A stretch of DNA of 64,000 nucleotides from positions 1-64,000 of the forward strand of contig NZ_QXCP01000001.1 in the NCBI RefSeq assembly GCF_003711805.1. The letters run 5' to 3'. Below are positions 26,394-35,468 of the stretch, in pieces. Both the position numbers and the translations under genes were made by a program. Source of the DNA: Brachybacterium sp. EE-P12 (lineage in GTDB: Bacteria; Actinomycetota; Actinomycetes; Actinomycetales; Dermabacteraceae). Each line of letters opens with the position of its first letter. Within the stretch, counting starts at the first letter, position 1. Below the pieces are notes generated by a model, which did no database searches, was not told where the DNA came from, and saw nothing but the letters and a program-made list of their open reading frames with translations.

Positions 26394-28817
26394 CTACAGG
26401 ACGGGGCGCAGGTCACCGCTGTGGCGGCCGACGAGGACCCTGCCCTCCACCAGCGGGTCCCATGCCTGCTCGTCGCGGTTCCAGCTGCGCAGCATCCGCG
26501 GCTCGCACATGACCTCCGCCGTGACCGTCTCGCCGGGCGCGACCTCGACCCGGGCCCAGCCGACCAGGCGTGTGGGCAGCTGCGGATCGGCGGGCTCGAC
26601 ATAGACCTGCACCGTCTCGATGCCGGAGTGGGCACCGGTGTTCTCGACCGTCACCTCGACCGACTGCGGGCGGCTCAGCTCATCACGACCGGTCACCCGC
26701 GGGTCTCTCCAGGACCAGCGGGCGTACCCGAGCCCCTCGCCGAACCAGTGTGCGGGCCGCTCCTCGTCTCGGATCCAGCCCCTGTACCCCACGTGACGGC
26801 CCTCCGCATAGGTGAGCACGCCGTCGCTCGGCGTGGTGGACCAGGCCGGCCCCTGGCCGTCGTGACGCGGATAGGTGGTCACGAGCCGCCCCTCGGGGAG
26901 GACCTCTCCCGTCAGTGCCGCGGCGACGGCGCGCCCCGCCTCCTGACCGGGCATCCCCGCGATCAGGATCGCGTCGACCTGGTCCTCCCAGGGCATCAGC
27001 ACCGGGGTGGCGGCGTTGACGACCACCACGGTGCGCTTCGCGGTCGCGGCGACCGCGGCGACCAGCGCGTCCTGGTCGCCGGGCAGGCGCAGCGTGGTCT
27101 TGTCCTGCCCCTCGGTCTCCTGGTCGGGGGTGAGGCCCACGACCACGACGGCGAGCTCGGCGCGCGCGGCGGCCGTCGTCGCCTCGGTCAGGACGCTCGC
27201 CGAGGCGCGACGGGCCGGGGAGACGACGAGGCCGAGGATGCGGGCCAGAGAGGTCCGCGTGGTGCGCGCGGTGAGGACGTCCCCGGGGCTGACGCGCACG
27301 GTCCGGGCGTGGCTGCGGGGGCGGAAGAAGCCGCCTCCGGGCCCGTCGTGGAAGGGGATCGTCACGGTCTCCTTGAGCGAGGGCGCGGAGATGCTCCACT
27401 CGCCCGGCCCACGCACGCCGAGCTGCACGTCCCTCGGCTCGGGGACCTGGATCGCGGCGCTGAGCTCGATCGTGTACGCGTGCTCGAGCCATCCCGTGCG
27501 GCTGTCCTCGAGCTCGGCGACCTCGAGCCGACCGTCGTGGAGCACCTCGCCGTCGGCGTCGAGGGCGCGCACCCGGATCCCCTGCTCGCCCGTGAGCGGA
27601 TGGGAGACGAGCTCGGGCGGGGCGACCGGCAGGGTCTGCCGGGTCTCGACCCCGTCGACCACCAGCAGCCGGTCCTCGCCGAGGGTCTCGGCGAGCCCGT
27701 CGGCGATCGAGACCGCGTACGGCTCGCGCACCCGGGCCGATCCTCCGCCCTGGACGATCGTGTCGGTGGCGTGGCGGCCGATGAGCGCGATGGCGCCCTC
27801 GCCGTCGACGGGGAGCGGCAGGACCTGGTCCTCGTTGCGGAGCACCACCATGCCGCTCGCGGCGAGGCGCGTGAGCTGCTCACGGCGCTGTGCGGAGGTC
27901 GGGGCTGGGACCTGCTCGGACCAGGCGCGCGGGGCCCCCAGGGCCCCGGTGCGCTCGGCGAGCAGCAGCAGGCGCTCGAGGTGGTCGTCGAGGTGGGCCT
28001 CGGCGACGACCCCGTCGTGCACCCTCTCGACGAGCTCTCGCGACCACGGGGTGTCGGGACCGGGCATGACGAGGTCGAGGCCGGCGGTCACGCTCTCGAC
28101 GGTGCGGGAGACCGCGAACCAGTCCGAGACGACGACGCCGTCGTACCCCCACTGGTCCTTCGCGATCGTCTGCAGCAGCTCGTGGTGCTCGGTGGCAGAG
28201 GTCCCGTTGACCAGGTTGTAGGAGGCCATCAGGGTCCAGGGGTTCGCGTCGGCGAGCACCATCTCGAAGGGTGCGAGGTACACCTCGCGCATCGTCTCCT
28301 CGTCCATGCGCACATCGACGGTGGTGCGCTCGGTCTCCGACTCGTTGCCGAGGAAGTGCTTGAGGCTCGCCCCGATGCCGCGCTGCTGCAGCCCCGCGAC
28401 GTAGGAGCTCGCGAGGCGGGCGGTGAGCAGCGGGTCCTCGCTGAACGCCTCGAAGAGCCGGCCGCCGAGCGGGGAGCGGTGGAGGTTGATCGTAGGACCG
28501 AGCACCACGTGGGTGCGCTGGTCGATCGCCTCCTCGGCCAGGATGTCGCCGACCTCCGTCAGCGCCGCCTCGTCCCAGGTCTGGGCGAGCAGGCTAGCGT
28601 TCGGCAGCAGGCAGCTCTGCCGCCCGCCGACGACCACTTCGCCGCGCACGCCGGTCGGGCCGTCGGAGAGGACGATCGGCTCGAGGCCGATCGAGGGTTC
28701 GCCGGCGAGGGCGAACTGGGCGGCACCGGAGAGCAGGCGGACCTTCTGCTCGAGGCTCAGGGAGCGCACGGCGGCGGTCCGGCCGGCGGAGCCGGCAGTG
28801 TCGGCGGAACGGATCAT
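26394..28817 (-). CDS. Glycoside hydrolase family 3 beta-glucosidase
   Basis: An 807-residue cytoplasmic GH3 enzyme with no signal peptide. The TIM-barrel domain has KHFLGNESETER and the nucleophile Asp in YDGVVVSDWFAV near residue 230. It is followed by the alpha/beta sandwich (from about 310), a beta-rich insert at about 440-540 and a C-terminal FnIII-like domain (SVEVTVENTGAHSGIETVQV). It hydrolyses short beta-glucosides or xylosides after uptake. ATG 28817 lies two bases from the stop of the MFS transporter, so import and cleavage are coupled. The TetR gene follows. Confidence 0.92.
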   Translation of the reverse strand: MIRSADTAGSAGRTAAVRSLSLEQKVRLLSGAAQFALAGEPSIGLEPIVLSDGPTGVRGEVVVGGRQSCLLPNASLLAQTWDEAALTEVGDILAEEAIDQRTHVVLGPTINLHRSPLGGRLFEAFSEDPLLTARLASSYVAGLQQRGIGASLKHFLGNESETERTTVDVRMDEETMREVYLAPFEMVLADANPWTLMASYNLVNGTSATEHHELLQTIAKDQWGYDGVVVSDWFAVSRTVESVTAGLDLVMPGPDTPWSRELVERVHDGVVAEAHLDDHLERLLLLAERTGALGAPRAWSEQVPAPTSAQRREQLTRLAASGMVVLRNEDQVLPLPVDGEGAIALIGRHATDTIVQGGGSARVREPYAVSIADGLAETLGEDRLLVVDGVETRQTLPVAPPELVSHPLTGEQGIRVRALDADGEVLHDGRLEVAELEDSRTGWLEHAYTIELSAAIQVPEPRDVQLGVRGPGEWSISAPSLKETVTIPFHDGPGGGFFRPRSHARTVRVSPGDVLTARTTRTSLARILGLVVSPARRASASVLTEATTAAARAELAVVVVGLTPDQETEGQDKTTLRLPGDQDALVAAVAATAKRTVVVVNAATPVLMPWEDQVDAILIAGMPGQEAGRAVAAALTGEVLPEGRLVTTYPRHDGQGPAWSTTPSDGVLTYAEGRHVGYRGWIRDEERPAHWFGEGLGYARWSWRDPRVTGRDELSRPQSVEVTVENTGAHSGIETVQVYVEPADPQLPTRLVGWARVEVAPGETVTAEVMCEPRMLRSWNRDEQAWDPLVEGRVLVGRHSGDLRPVL

Positions 28818-28819
28818 GG

Positions 28820-30121
28820 TCACTTCACCTTCTTGATCGGCAGGATGAGGAACGCTCCGACGAGCGCGATCACCGCGGCGAGGATGAGCATCGTGTCGTA
28901 TCCTCCCGCGCCCCCGTTGCTGATGACGAGGGCGGCGACGCCCGGGGCGAGCACCTGAGGGCCGGCCATCGCGATGTTGAAGACGCCGAGGTCCTTCGCG
29001 GCCTCGTCGGGGTCGGGCAGGATGTCCACGACCAGCGCCAGATCGACGGCCACGTAGGTGCCGAAACCGATGCCCAGGACGACTTCGGCCGCGTAGAACC
29101 CGCTCGGGTCCGAGGTATGGGTCAGCAGATAGATGCCGAGGGCGAAGAGGATCGCCGAGCCGATGATGAAGGGCTTGCGCCGCTTCACCACGTCGGAGAG
29201 CCAGCCGGCGACCTGCCCCGAGACGATCAGCGCGATCGTGTAGGCGAGGACGCCCGTGGCCATGACCTCCGTGGCCCGGGCCGGCGTGAGACCGAACTCG
29301 TGCTGGATCCACAGCAGGCGGTAGGTGACGAACATGAAGTTCGCCAGCACCAGCAGGAACCGCGACCACCAGGCGAGCCCGAAGTCCGGGTTCTTCAGCG
29401 GGTTCACCCAGAACGTGGTCAGCAGCATCAGGAGCCCGAGTCGTCCCTCGGGCTTGCGAGGCAGCCGCTCGTCCGGGAGCACGGCGGCGTACAGGGCGAT
29501 GAGCAGGAGCCCCAGGATTCCAGGCACCAGGAACAGCAGCAGCATGTGCGAGTTCAGCAGCTGAGCGGCGTAGGCGGCCCCCAGGAAGGCGGCCTGCTGC
29601 GCGACGCCGGTGGCGCCGCTGACCTTGCCGCGCTGGAGCGGGGTCAGCTGGTCCGCGAGGGTGGCGGTGTGCGCCCCGATCGCGGCGTTCCCGATCATCT
29701 GCGCCAGCACCCAGCCGATGCCGACGACCACGACGTTCGGTGCCGCCCCGATCAGGCCCAGCGCCAGCAGCAGACCGACCGCACCGATGATCATCCAGGG
29801 CCGGCGGCGCCCGAACCGGCTGGTGGTGCGGTCGCTGAGACGTCCGAAGATGGGGTCGAAGAAGAGCGAGCTGAAGGCGCCGAGCGAGGTGATGATGCCG
29901 AGCGTCGCGACGACGTCCTGCGCAGCGACGAGCTCCTGCAGCTTCAGGGTGAGGCCCGCGCTGAGGGGCGTGGCCAGTGCGGCCATGACGCCGAAGCGGG
30001 CGAGGATCATCGTGACCACGACGCGGGCGGGAGCCTTCTCGCTGGGCGGCGGGATCAGAGGTCCGCGATCGGCGGACCCGCCCTGAGCGGCGACCGGCGA
30101 ACCCGGTGAATACGCGGACAT
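28820..30121 (-). CDS. MFS glycoside/sugar:cation symporter
   Basis: A 433-residue permease with twelve helices. Segment FFDPIFGRLSDRTTSRFGRR plus PWMIIG in loop 2/3 is the signature shared by sucrose and melibiose-type (GPH-like) transporters. Its partner is an intracellular GH3 enzyme with no signal peptide, which fits import of an intact beta-glucoside. ATG 30121 has a GGAGGTAG site. TetR-type dyads lie 35 and 155 bases upstream. Confidence 0.87.
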   Translation of the reverse strand: MSAYSPGSPVAAQGGSADRGPLIPPPSEKAPARVVVTMILARFGVMAALATPLSAGLTLKLQELVAAQDVVATLGIITSLGAFSSLFFDPIFGRLSDRTTSRFGRRRPWMIIGAVGLLLALGLIGAAPNVVVVGIGWVLAQMIGNAAIGAHTATLADQLTPLQRGKVSGATGVAQQAAFLGAAYAAQLLNSHMLLLFLVPGILGLLLIALYAAVLPDERLPRKPEGRLGLLMLLTTFWVNPLKNPDFGLAWWSRFLLVLANFMFVTYRLLWIQHEFGLTPARATEVMATGVLAYTIALIVSGQVAGWLSDVVKRRKPFIIGSAILFALGIYLLTHTSDPSGFYAAEVVLGIGFGTYVAVDLALVVDILPDPDEAAKDLGVFNIAMAGPQVLAPGVAALVISNGGAGGYDTMLILAAVIALVGAFLILPIKKVK

Positions 30122-30155
30122 GAGCTACCTCCACACTGAGCGCCTCCAGGAACCA

Positions 30156-30169
30156 ACCGACTGCTCGGT
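30156..30169 (-). promoter_or_regulatory. TetR-type operator, copy 1
   Basis: ACCGA-ctgc-TCGGT is a perfect 5+4+5 dyad 35 bases upstream of the MFS start. A second copy with one changed base occurs at 30276. The likely ligand is the TetR protein encoded at the end of this operon. Confidence 0.6.
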
Positions 30170-30275
30170 CGGGCAATCGAGAACACTAGAGAGGCACGAG
30201 TCGACTGTCAACCCTCCTGCAGTAACATCGCGCTCACCAGGGACGGCTCTCAGGCACATCGTCTCACCATTGCCG

Positions 30276-30289
30276 ACCGGTCGCTCGGT
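30276..30289. promoter_or_regulatory. TetR-type operator, copy 2
   Basis: ACCGG-tcgc-TCGGT differs from copy 1 in one arm base and in two positions of the core. It lies 47 bases before the tauE-like start and 155 bases from the MFS start, so one repressor could control both directions. Confidence 0.55.
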
Positions 30290-30335
30290 CTGGCATGATC
30301 CCAGGGGTCCGTGCCGTCCTGTCGAAGGAGACCCC

Positions 30336-31088
30336 ATGCTCATCGGTGCCCTCGTGATCGGCGTCCTGGTGGGTTCCCTGACCGGCCTGCTCGGCGCCGG
30401 GGGCGCGATCATCGCGCTCCCCCTGCTGGTCTACGCGCTCGGCATCCCGATGGCGGACGCAGTGCCGATGATGCTGGCCGTCGGCGTCCTCTCCCCGATC
30501 TCGGCGCTGCTGCCCCGGCTCCGCACGGACGTGGACTGGCGCAGCGTCGCCGCCGTCGGTGCGGCAGGGATCCTCGGGGCCTACGGCGGGACGGTCGCGG
30601 GAGCGCATCTGCCCGAACGGCTCACCCTGACGGCCTTCGCCCTGCTCATGATCCTCGCCGGGGTCCGGATGCTGCGCCGCAGCCGTCCGAGCGACCAGCC
30701 CGCTCCGCAGCCGGGGACCGGGGCGAGGATCCTGCGCGGCCTCGGCGTGGGCCTCCTCGCCGGCTTCCTCACGGGACTGCTGGGACTCGGCGGCGGATTC
30801 ATCGTCATCCCGCTGCTGATGCTCGCTCTGCATCTCCCCTTCAAGCGAGCTGTCGGCACCTCGCTCGCGGTGACGGTGATCAACGCCGCCGCCGGCCTGG
30901 TCTCGCACTGGGGCACGGCGCAGCTGGACTGGGGGCTCACGGCGACCTTCGCGATCGCGACCGTGCTCGCCGCCTTCCTCGCCGCACGGTTCGCGACGAA
31001 GGTCCCCGGGGAGCCGCTGCAGCGGGCCTTCGCCCTCCTGGTCCTGGTCCTCGCCGCGTTCACCCTGATCCAGAGCCTCGTCCTCTGA
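30336..31088 (+). CDS. Sulfite exporter TauE/SafE-family membrane protein
   Basis: A 250-residue protein with eight hydrophobic stretches in two homologous halves, each starting with the family motif (GSLTGLLGAGGAIIALPLLV and GFLTGLLGLGGGFIVIPLLM). TauE/SafE proteins carry sulfite, sulfoacetate or other organic anions; which one is unknown here. ATG 30336 has a GAAGGAG site. It diverges from the sugar operon and shares its operator region. Confidence 0.9.
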   Translation: MLIGALVIGVLVGSLTGLLGAGGAIIALPLLVYALGIPMADAVPMMLAVGVLSPISALLPRLRTDVDWRSVAAVGAAGILGAYGGTVAGAHLPERLTLTAFALLMILAGVRMLRRSRPSDQPAPQPGTGARILRGLGVGLLAGFLTGLLGLGGGFIVIPLLMLALHLPFKRAVGTSLAVTVINAAAGLVSHWGTAQLDWGLTATFAIATVLAAFLAARFATKVPGEPLQRAFALLVLVLAAFTLIQSLVL

Positions 31089-31110
31089 GGCGCGGGACCG
31101 GCGGGGCACC

Positions 31111-32055
31111 TCAGCGGTCCCGGAACTGTCGGCGGTACTGCGTCGGCGTGATGCCGAGGGAGCGCGCGAAGGCCTGGCGCATCGTGACGGCGCTGCCCCA
31201 TCCGACGTCGCCGGCGATCTGCTCGACGGATCGATCGGTGGTCTCCAGCAGCCGCCGTGCGGTGTCGACGCGACGGGCCGCCACCCAGACCGCGGCGGTG
31301 GTGCCCATCGCCGCGGGGAAGGCCCGCGCGAAGGTGCGCGGACTCATGTGCGCCGCACGGGCGAGCCGGGCCGCCGGGAGCGGCTCGTGCAGGTGCTCGA
31401 GCGCCCACGCCAAGGCCCGGGAGAGCTGGTCGTGCTCATCCTGCTCGGGCACCGGGTGCTCGATGTACTGGGCCTGCCCGCCCTCGCGGTGCGGGGCGAT
31501 CACCAGCGAGCGGGCGACCGCCGTGGCGGCTGCGGCACCGAGCCGGGACCGCACCAGGTGCAGGCAGGCGTCGAGACCGGAGGCGGTGCCCGCCGAGGTG
31601 AGCACGTCCCCGTGGTCGATGTAGAGCACGGTCTCGTCGAGCTCGAGCCCCGGGTGCCGCGATCTCAGGTCCTCGAAGGCCTGCCAGTGGGTCACGGCGG
31701 CACGCCCCTCCAGCAGCCCGGCGTCGACCACCGGGATCGCCCCGAGGCACAGGCCCACGACCACGGCGCCGCGGCGGTGCGCGTCGGCCAGGCGCGTCGC
31801 CATCTCCTCATCGGCGCGACGACCGTCCGCATGCCAGGTGGGCACCACGATCATCTCCGCCTCCGCCGCGGCCTCCCAGCCCGCGACCCCGTCGACGCAG
31901 TACCCCTCCGACGTCGTGACCGCCCCGGCTCGCTCCGCGAAGAGGAAGGTCTCCCACGGCGCGAGTCCCTGCCGGGCGACCTCGTCGAAGACCATCTGCG
32001 GCACCGCGAGGTGGAACATCGTGCTCCCCTCCACGGCGAAGATCCCGATGCGCAC
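31111..32055 (-). CDS. AraC-family regulator with a DJ-1/PfpI-like N-terminal domain
   Basis: A 314-residue protein of the GlxA/FtrA type. Residues 1-180 form an inactive class I amidotransferase-like fold with VVVGLCLGAIPVVDAGLLEG at the nucleophile elbow. Residues about 205-312 form two AraC HTH motifs ending in GITPTQYRRQF. I chose GTG 32055 because GGAGGAGG lies six bases upstream. An upstream ATG at 32085 overlaps a TATACGAT promoter element. It diverges from the isochorismatase gene, which it probably activates. Confidence 0.87.
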   Translation of the reverse strand: MRIGIFAVEGSTMFHLAVPQMVFDEVARQGLAPWETFLFAERAGAVTTSEGYCVDGVAGWEAAAEAEMIVVPTWHADGRRADEEMATRLADAHRRGAVVVGLCLGAIPVVDAGLLEGRAAVTHWQAFEDLRSRHPGLELDETVLYIDHGDVLTSAGTASGLDACLHLVRSRLGAAAATAVARSLVIAPHREGGQAQYIEHPVPEQDEHDQLSRALAWALEHLHEPLPAARLARAAHMSPRTFARAFPAAMGTTAAVWVAARRVDTARRLLETTDRSVEQIAGDVGWGSAVTMRQAFARSLGITPTQYRRQFRDR

Positions 32056-32187
32056 CGCGCCCTCCTCCACCTGGCAGGATTCCATCGTATATCGGCATCT
32101 CTGCCACTGGGAGGGGCGGGGGATCCCGACGAGGATCGACAGACGCCGCCGCTCGGCGGCGACCCGGACCGCTCAAGGAGATCCCTC

Positions 32188-32835
32188 ATGACCAGCCCCC
32201 GCCGCGCCCTCGTCCTCGTCGACGTGCAGAGGGACTATTTCGACGGTCCGCTCGAGATCCAGTACCCGCCGCACGCCGACTCTCTGGCCCGGATCACGCA
32301 GGCCATCGACACGGCGACGCAGGCGGGCGTCCCGGTCATCGCGGTGCAGCACACCATGGGTGACGAGGCCCCCGTCTTCAACCCGACCCTGCCCGGCTAC
32401 GCCGACCACCCCGAGATCGAGAGTCGCCGCACTGACGAGTGGAAGTCCGTCGTCAAGCGGTTCGGCTCGATCTACGCGCACACCGACATCGCCACCTGGC
32501 TGCGTGAGCAGGAGATCGATACGGTCACGCTGGTCGGCTACATGACCAACAACTGCATCCTCGCCTCCGCCGTGGAGGGCGAGGGCCTCGAGCTGGCCAC
32601 CGAGGTGCTCTCCGACGCCACCGGTGCCATCGACATCGCCAACGACGCGGGCTTCGCCCCCGCCGAGACAGTCCACAGGACGATCATGACGGTCCTGAAC
32701 TCGAACCTCGCCGCAGTCGCCACCACCGACGCGTGGGCCGACGCGGTCCGGGCCTCGACATCGCTGCCGAAGAGCGATCTCGGCACGTCCGCAGTCCAGG
32801 GTGCTCAGCGGGCCCTCGCCGAGCGGACGCTCTGA
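32188..32835 (+). CDS. Isochorismatase-family cysteine hydrolase
   Basis: A 215-residue hydrolase. The triad is visible as Asp in VLVDVQRDYF (about 13), Lys in EWKSVVKRFG (about 90) and Cys in GYMTNNCILASA (about 121). The cis-peptide segment before the Cys is conserved. Family members hydrolyse nicotinamide, N-carbamoyl compounds or isochorismate; the active-site surroundings here look like the uncharacterised YcaC/nicotinamidase-like branch. The start has an AAGGAG site. Confidence 0.9.
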   Translation: MTSPRRALVLVDVQRDYFDGPLEIQYPPHADSLARITQAIDTATQAGVPVIAVQHTMGDEAPVFNPTLPGYADHPEIESRRTDEWKSVVKRFGSIYAHTDIATWLREQEIDTVTLVGYMTNNCILASAVEGEGLELATEVLSDATGAIDIANDAGFAPAETVHRTIMTVLNSNLAAVATTDAWADAVRASTSLPKSDLGTSAVQGAQRALAERTL

Positions 32836-32939
32836 CCCCGGGATCTGCCCTTCCCCCTGGCGGCTGTCGGCCCCCGGGCCTACGCTCGGCCCTGAGCGCC
32901 CGGCACCGGCCGGCGCCGACGCCGAGGAGGACGTCCGCC

Positions 32940-33362
32940 ATGCCCGCAGCACTGCACCCCTACCTCAATTTCGACGGGAACGCCCGCGAGGCGTTCGAGT
33001 TCTACGGCGAGGCCCTCGGGGCCACGCCCCGGTTCGCCACCTTCGGCGAGTTCCAGGCGGTCCCGGAGGGGCATCCCGCCTCCGACAGGATCATGCATGG
33101 CTCGCTCGAGGTCACCGACCTGATCCGCCTGTACGTCTCGGACGTGATCGAGGGGATGGCCCCGTACGTCCCGGGCACCAACGTCACCCTCTCCCTCATG
33201 GGCGATGACGAGGCGGTGCTGCGCAGCGCCTACGAGAAGCTCTCGGTGGGCGGCGAGATCACGATGCCGCTCGAGAAGCAGATGTGGGGCGATGTGTACG
33301 GCTCCTTCACCGACCGCTTCGGCATCGTGTGGCAGGTGAACATCTCCGGGGCGGAGGGCTGA
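32940..33362 (+). CDS. VOC-family protein, PhnB/glyoxalase-like
   Basis: A 140-residue PhnB-type VOC protein with paired beta-alpha-beta3 units: YLNFDGNAREAFEFYGEALG at the start, MHGSLEVTDLIRLYVSD in the middle and MWGDVYGSFTDRFGIVWQVN at the end. It lacks obvious catalytic residues beyond the fold. The stop TGA 33360-33362 is in the same reading frame as the following zinc-finger gene, which has no start codon for the next 34 codons. Confidence 0.88.
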   Translation: MPAALHPYLNFDGNAREAFEFYGEALGATPRFATFGEFQAVPEGHPASDRIMHGSLEVTDLIRLYVSDVIEGMAPYVPGTNVTLSLMGDDEAVLRSAYEKLSVGGEITMPLEKQMWGDVYGSFTDRFGIVWQVNISGAEG

Positions 33363-33464
33363 GCCGTCCCCGACGATCTCCGTGAGCTGCTCGCGGCGGA
33401 ACGTTCCCGCACCCGGGAGCGGATCGCCGCGCTGCGCCGCGACCATGCCGCGATCGTCGAGGGC

Positions 33465-33704
33465 ATGGCGCTGACCTCGACCGACGACGAGCACGACCCC
33501 GAGGGCCAGACCACTGCCGTGGACCGCTCGCGCACGGAGGCGCTGCTCGCGGGCGCCGAGCGGCGCCTCGAGGATCTCGACGCCGCGGAGCTGAGGCTCG
33601 AGGAGGGGACCTACGGCGTCTGCGAGGTGTGCGGGCGACGGATCCCGCTCGCGCGGCTGGAGGTACGGCCGACGGCGAGGACCTGCGTGGACCACGCCGC
33701 CTGA
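33465..33704 (+). CDS. DksA/TraR-type zinc-finger protein, missing its normal start
   Basis: From ATG 33465 the protein is 79 residues, with TSTDDEHDPEGQTTAVDRSR, a helix, then the finger GVCEVCGRRIPLARLEVRPT and ARTCVDHAA. The last ligand pair is C-x-x-H instead of C-x-x-C. Homologues have a further N-terminal coiled-coil helix, and exactly such residues (DDLRELLAAERSRTRERIAA) are encoded upstream from 33375 in the same frame. No ATG, GTG or TTG precedes them before the VOC stop at 33360. Either the protein is shortened, or a rare start or stop readthrough is used. Probable RNA-polymerase-binding regulator. Confidence 0.75.
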   Translation: MALTSTDDEHDPEGQTTAVDRSRTEALLAGAERRLEDLDAAELRLEEGTYGVCEVCGRRIPLARLEVRPTARTCVDHAA

Positions 33705-33720
33705 CCGTAGGCTTCCTGCC

Positions 33721-34686
33721 ATGACCCACCAGGCCGCCCCCTCCGGCGTTCCCGCGGGAACGTCCTCGTCCGACGGCTCGATCGTCGTCGTCGGCTCCGT
33801 GAACGTCGACCTCCTCGCCCAGGTGCGGCGCCACCCCCGGCCCGGGGAGACGCTGCACGGCAGCGGCGGGCGGATGCTGCCCGGCGGCAAGGGCGCGAAC
33901 CAGGCCGTGGCCGCCGCGCGCCTGGGCGGCCAGGTCGCGTTGGTGGGCGCCGTCGGCACCGACGCCCAGGCCGAGGTGGCGCTGTCCGCGCTGCGCGAGG
34001 CCGGGGTGGACCTCGCGCATCTGGCCGAGGTCGAGGGGCCGACGGGCCTCGCGATCGTCACCGTCGCGCAGGACGGCGAGAACTCGATCGTCGTCATCGC
34101 GGGCGCGAACGGCGCGATGGGCGCGCAGCGGGTGCGCGCGGCGGGCGACGCGATCGCGGCGGCGCGCATCGTGGTGTGCCAGGGAGAGATCCCGCGAGAG
34201 GGCATCGAGGCGCTGCCCGCCCTGGTCACGGGACGGTTCCTCCACAACCCCGCGCCGGTCATGGAGCTGGACCCCGCGGTGCTGCGCGCCTCGGACCCGC
34301 TGGTCGTGAACCAGCACGAGGCCGCGCTCGTCCTCGCCCAGCTCACCCCCGATCTCACCCCGCCCGAGACCCCGGAGGCGGTGCTCCGCGCGCTCACGGA
34401 CGCGGGCGTCCCGGCCGCCGTGCTCACCCTCGGCGCGGAGGGCGCGCTCGTCGCCGACGCCGACGGGCTCCACCGCATCCCGCCCGCCCCGGTCGACGCC
34501 GTGGACACCACCGGCGCCGGGGATGCGTTCATCGGCGCGCTCGCCCTCGGCCTCGCCCGCGGCGACGACCTGCCCTCCGCGGCCCGACTCGCCTCGCGCG
34601 TCGGCGCCTTCGCGGCGACCGGCGAGGGCGCCCAGCCGAGCTACCCGTCGGCGCAGGACCTCCTGCCGGAGCTCGACGAGGCCTGA
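33721..34686 (+). CDS. rbsK: Ribokinase (PfkB family)
   Basis: A 321-residue carbohydrate kinase. The N-terminal sugar-binding part has GSVNVDLLAQVRRHPRPGET and GGKGANQAVAAARLGG (the first PfkB signature). The C-terminal signature DTTGAGDAFIGALALGLARG carries the catalytic Asp and the anion hole. It phosphorylates ribose at O-5. A 19-residue disordered leader precedes the fold, so the true start could be a little later. No ribose transporter or regulator is next to it. Confidence 0.88.
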   Translation: MTHQAAPSGVPAGTSSSDGSIVVVGSVNVDLLAQVRRHPRPGETLHGSGGRMLPGGKGANQAVAAARLGGQVALVGAVGTDAQAEVALSALREAGVDLAHLAEVEGPTGLAIVTVAQDGENSIVVIAGANGAMGAQRVRAAGDAIAAARIVVCQGEIPREGIEALPALVTGRFLHNPAPVMELDPAVLRASDPLVVNQHEAALVLAQLTPDLTPPETPEAVLRALTDAGVPAAVLTLGAEGALVADADGLHRIPPAPVDAVDTTGAGDAFIGALALGLARGDDLPSAARLASRVGAFAATGEGAQPSYPSAQDLLPELDEA

Positions 34687-34805
34687 GGGCGCCCATCGGG
34701 CCCGCCCCGGGGCGGGAGTATCCTGCGTCGGGGCGTGTCCCCGCGAGGCCGCGCCCCTGCGCCGGGCGGACCCGCTCGGCGGACCTCACACGAAGGATCT
34801 CCCCC

Positions 34806-35468
34806 ATGACCTCTCCCCGCGTCACCGTCCAACAGGCCTGGGATGCCCTCGCCGAAGGGAACGAGCGCTTCATGGCAGGGGATCTGCGTCATCCGCAGCA
34901 GAACGCGGCCCGACGCAGCGAGCTCCGCGGCAGCCAGGCGCCGAACGCCGCGTTCCTGGGCTGCTCGGACTCGCGCGTCGCGGCGGAGATCCTCTTCGAC
35001 TGCGGCCTGGGCGACCTCTTCGTGGTGCGCAACATCGGCCAGATCGCGAACGAGAACACGGTCGCGACCATGGAGTTCGCGGTCGCGGAGCTCGGCGTCG
35101 CGGTGATCGTGGTGCTCGCCCACGGCTCGTGCGGCGCGGTGAAGGCCGCGATCGACCAGACCACCGCGCACCCGAGCGAGGTCACCCCCGCGATCCGCAA
35201 GGAGCTCGAGGAGATCCGACCCGCCGTGCAGCAGGAGTGGTTCGCGACCCAGCAGGTCAGCCCCTACGTCGACACGGACGTCATCGAGCCCGACGCCGTG
35301 GGGCGGCGCCATCTCGCCGAGACCGTCAACGCGCTCATGCGCCAGTCCACCGTCATCTCCGACGCGGTCGCCGCGGGCGAGCTCGGGATCGTGGGCTGCC
35401 AGTACCAGCTCGAGGAGGGGCGCGTCGCCCCGATCTCCTGGGTGGGGCAGCTCGACATCACCCGCTGA
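34806..35468 (+). CDS. Beta-class carbonic anhydrase
   Basis: A 220-residue enzyme. Zinc ligands are Cys in LGCSDSRV (about 51) and His and Cys in LAHGSCGAV (about 104-107); the Asp-Arg pair of CSDSR is conserved. It interconverts CO2 and bicarbonate. Length and the C-terminal helix match actinobacterial beta-carbonic anhydrases. The start has a GAAGGATC site. Its end overlaps the convergent PabB gene by eleven bases. Confidence 0.92.
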   Translation: MTSPRVTVQQAWDALAEGNERFMAGDLRHPQQNAARRSELRGSQAPNAAFLGCSDSRVAAEILFDCGLGDLFVVRNIGQIANENTVATMEFAVAELGVAVIVVLAHGSCGAVKAAIDQTTAHPSEVTPAIRKELEEIRPAVQQEWFATQQVSPYVDTDVIEPDAVGRRHLAETVNALMRQSTVISDAVAAGELGIVGCQYQLEEGRVAPISWVGQLDITR

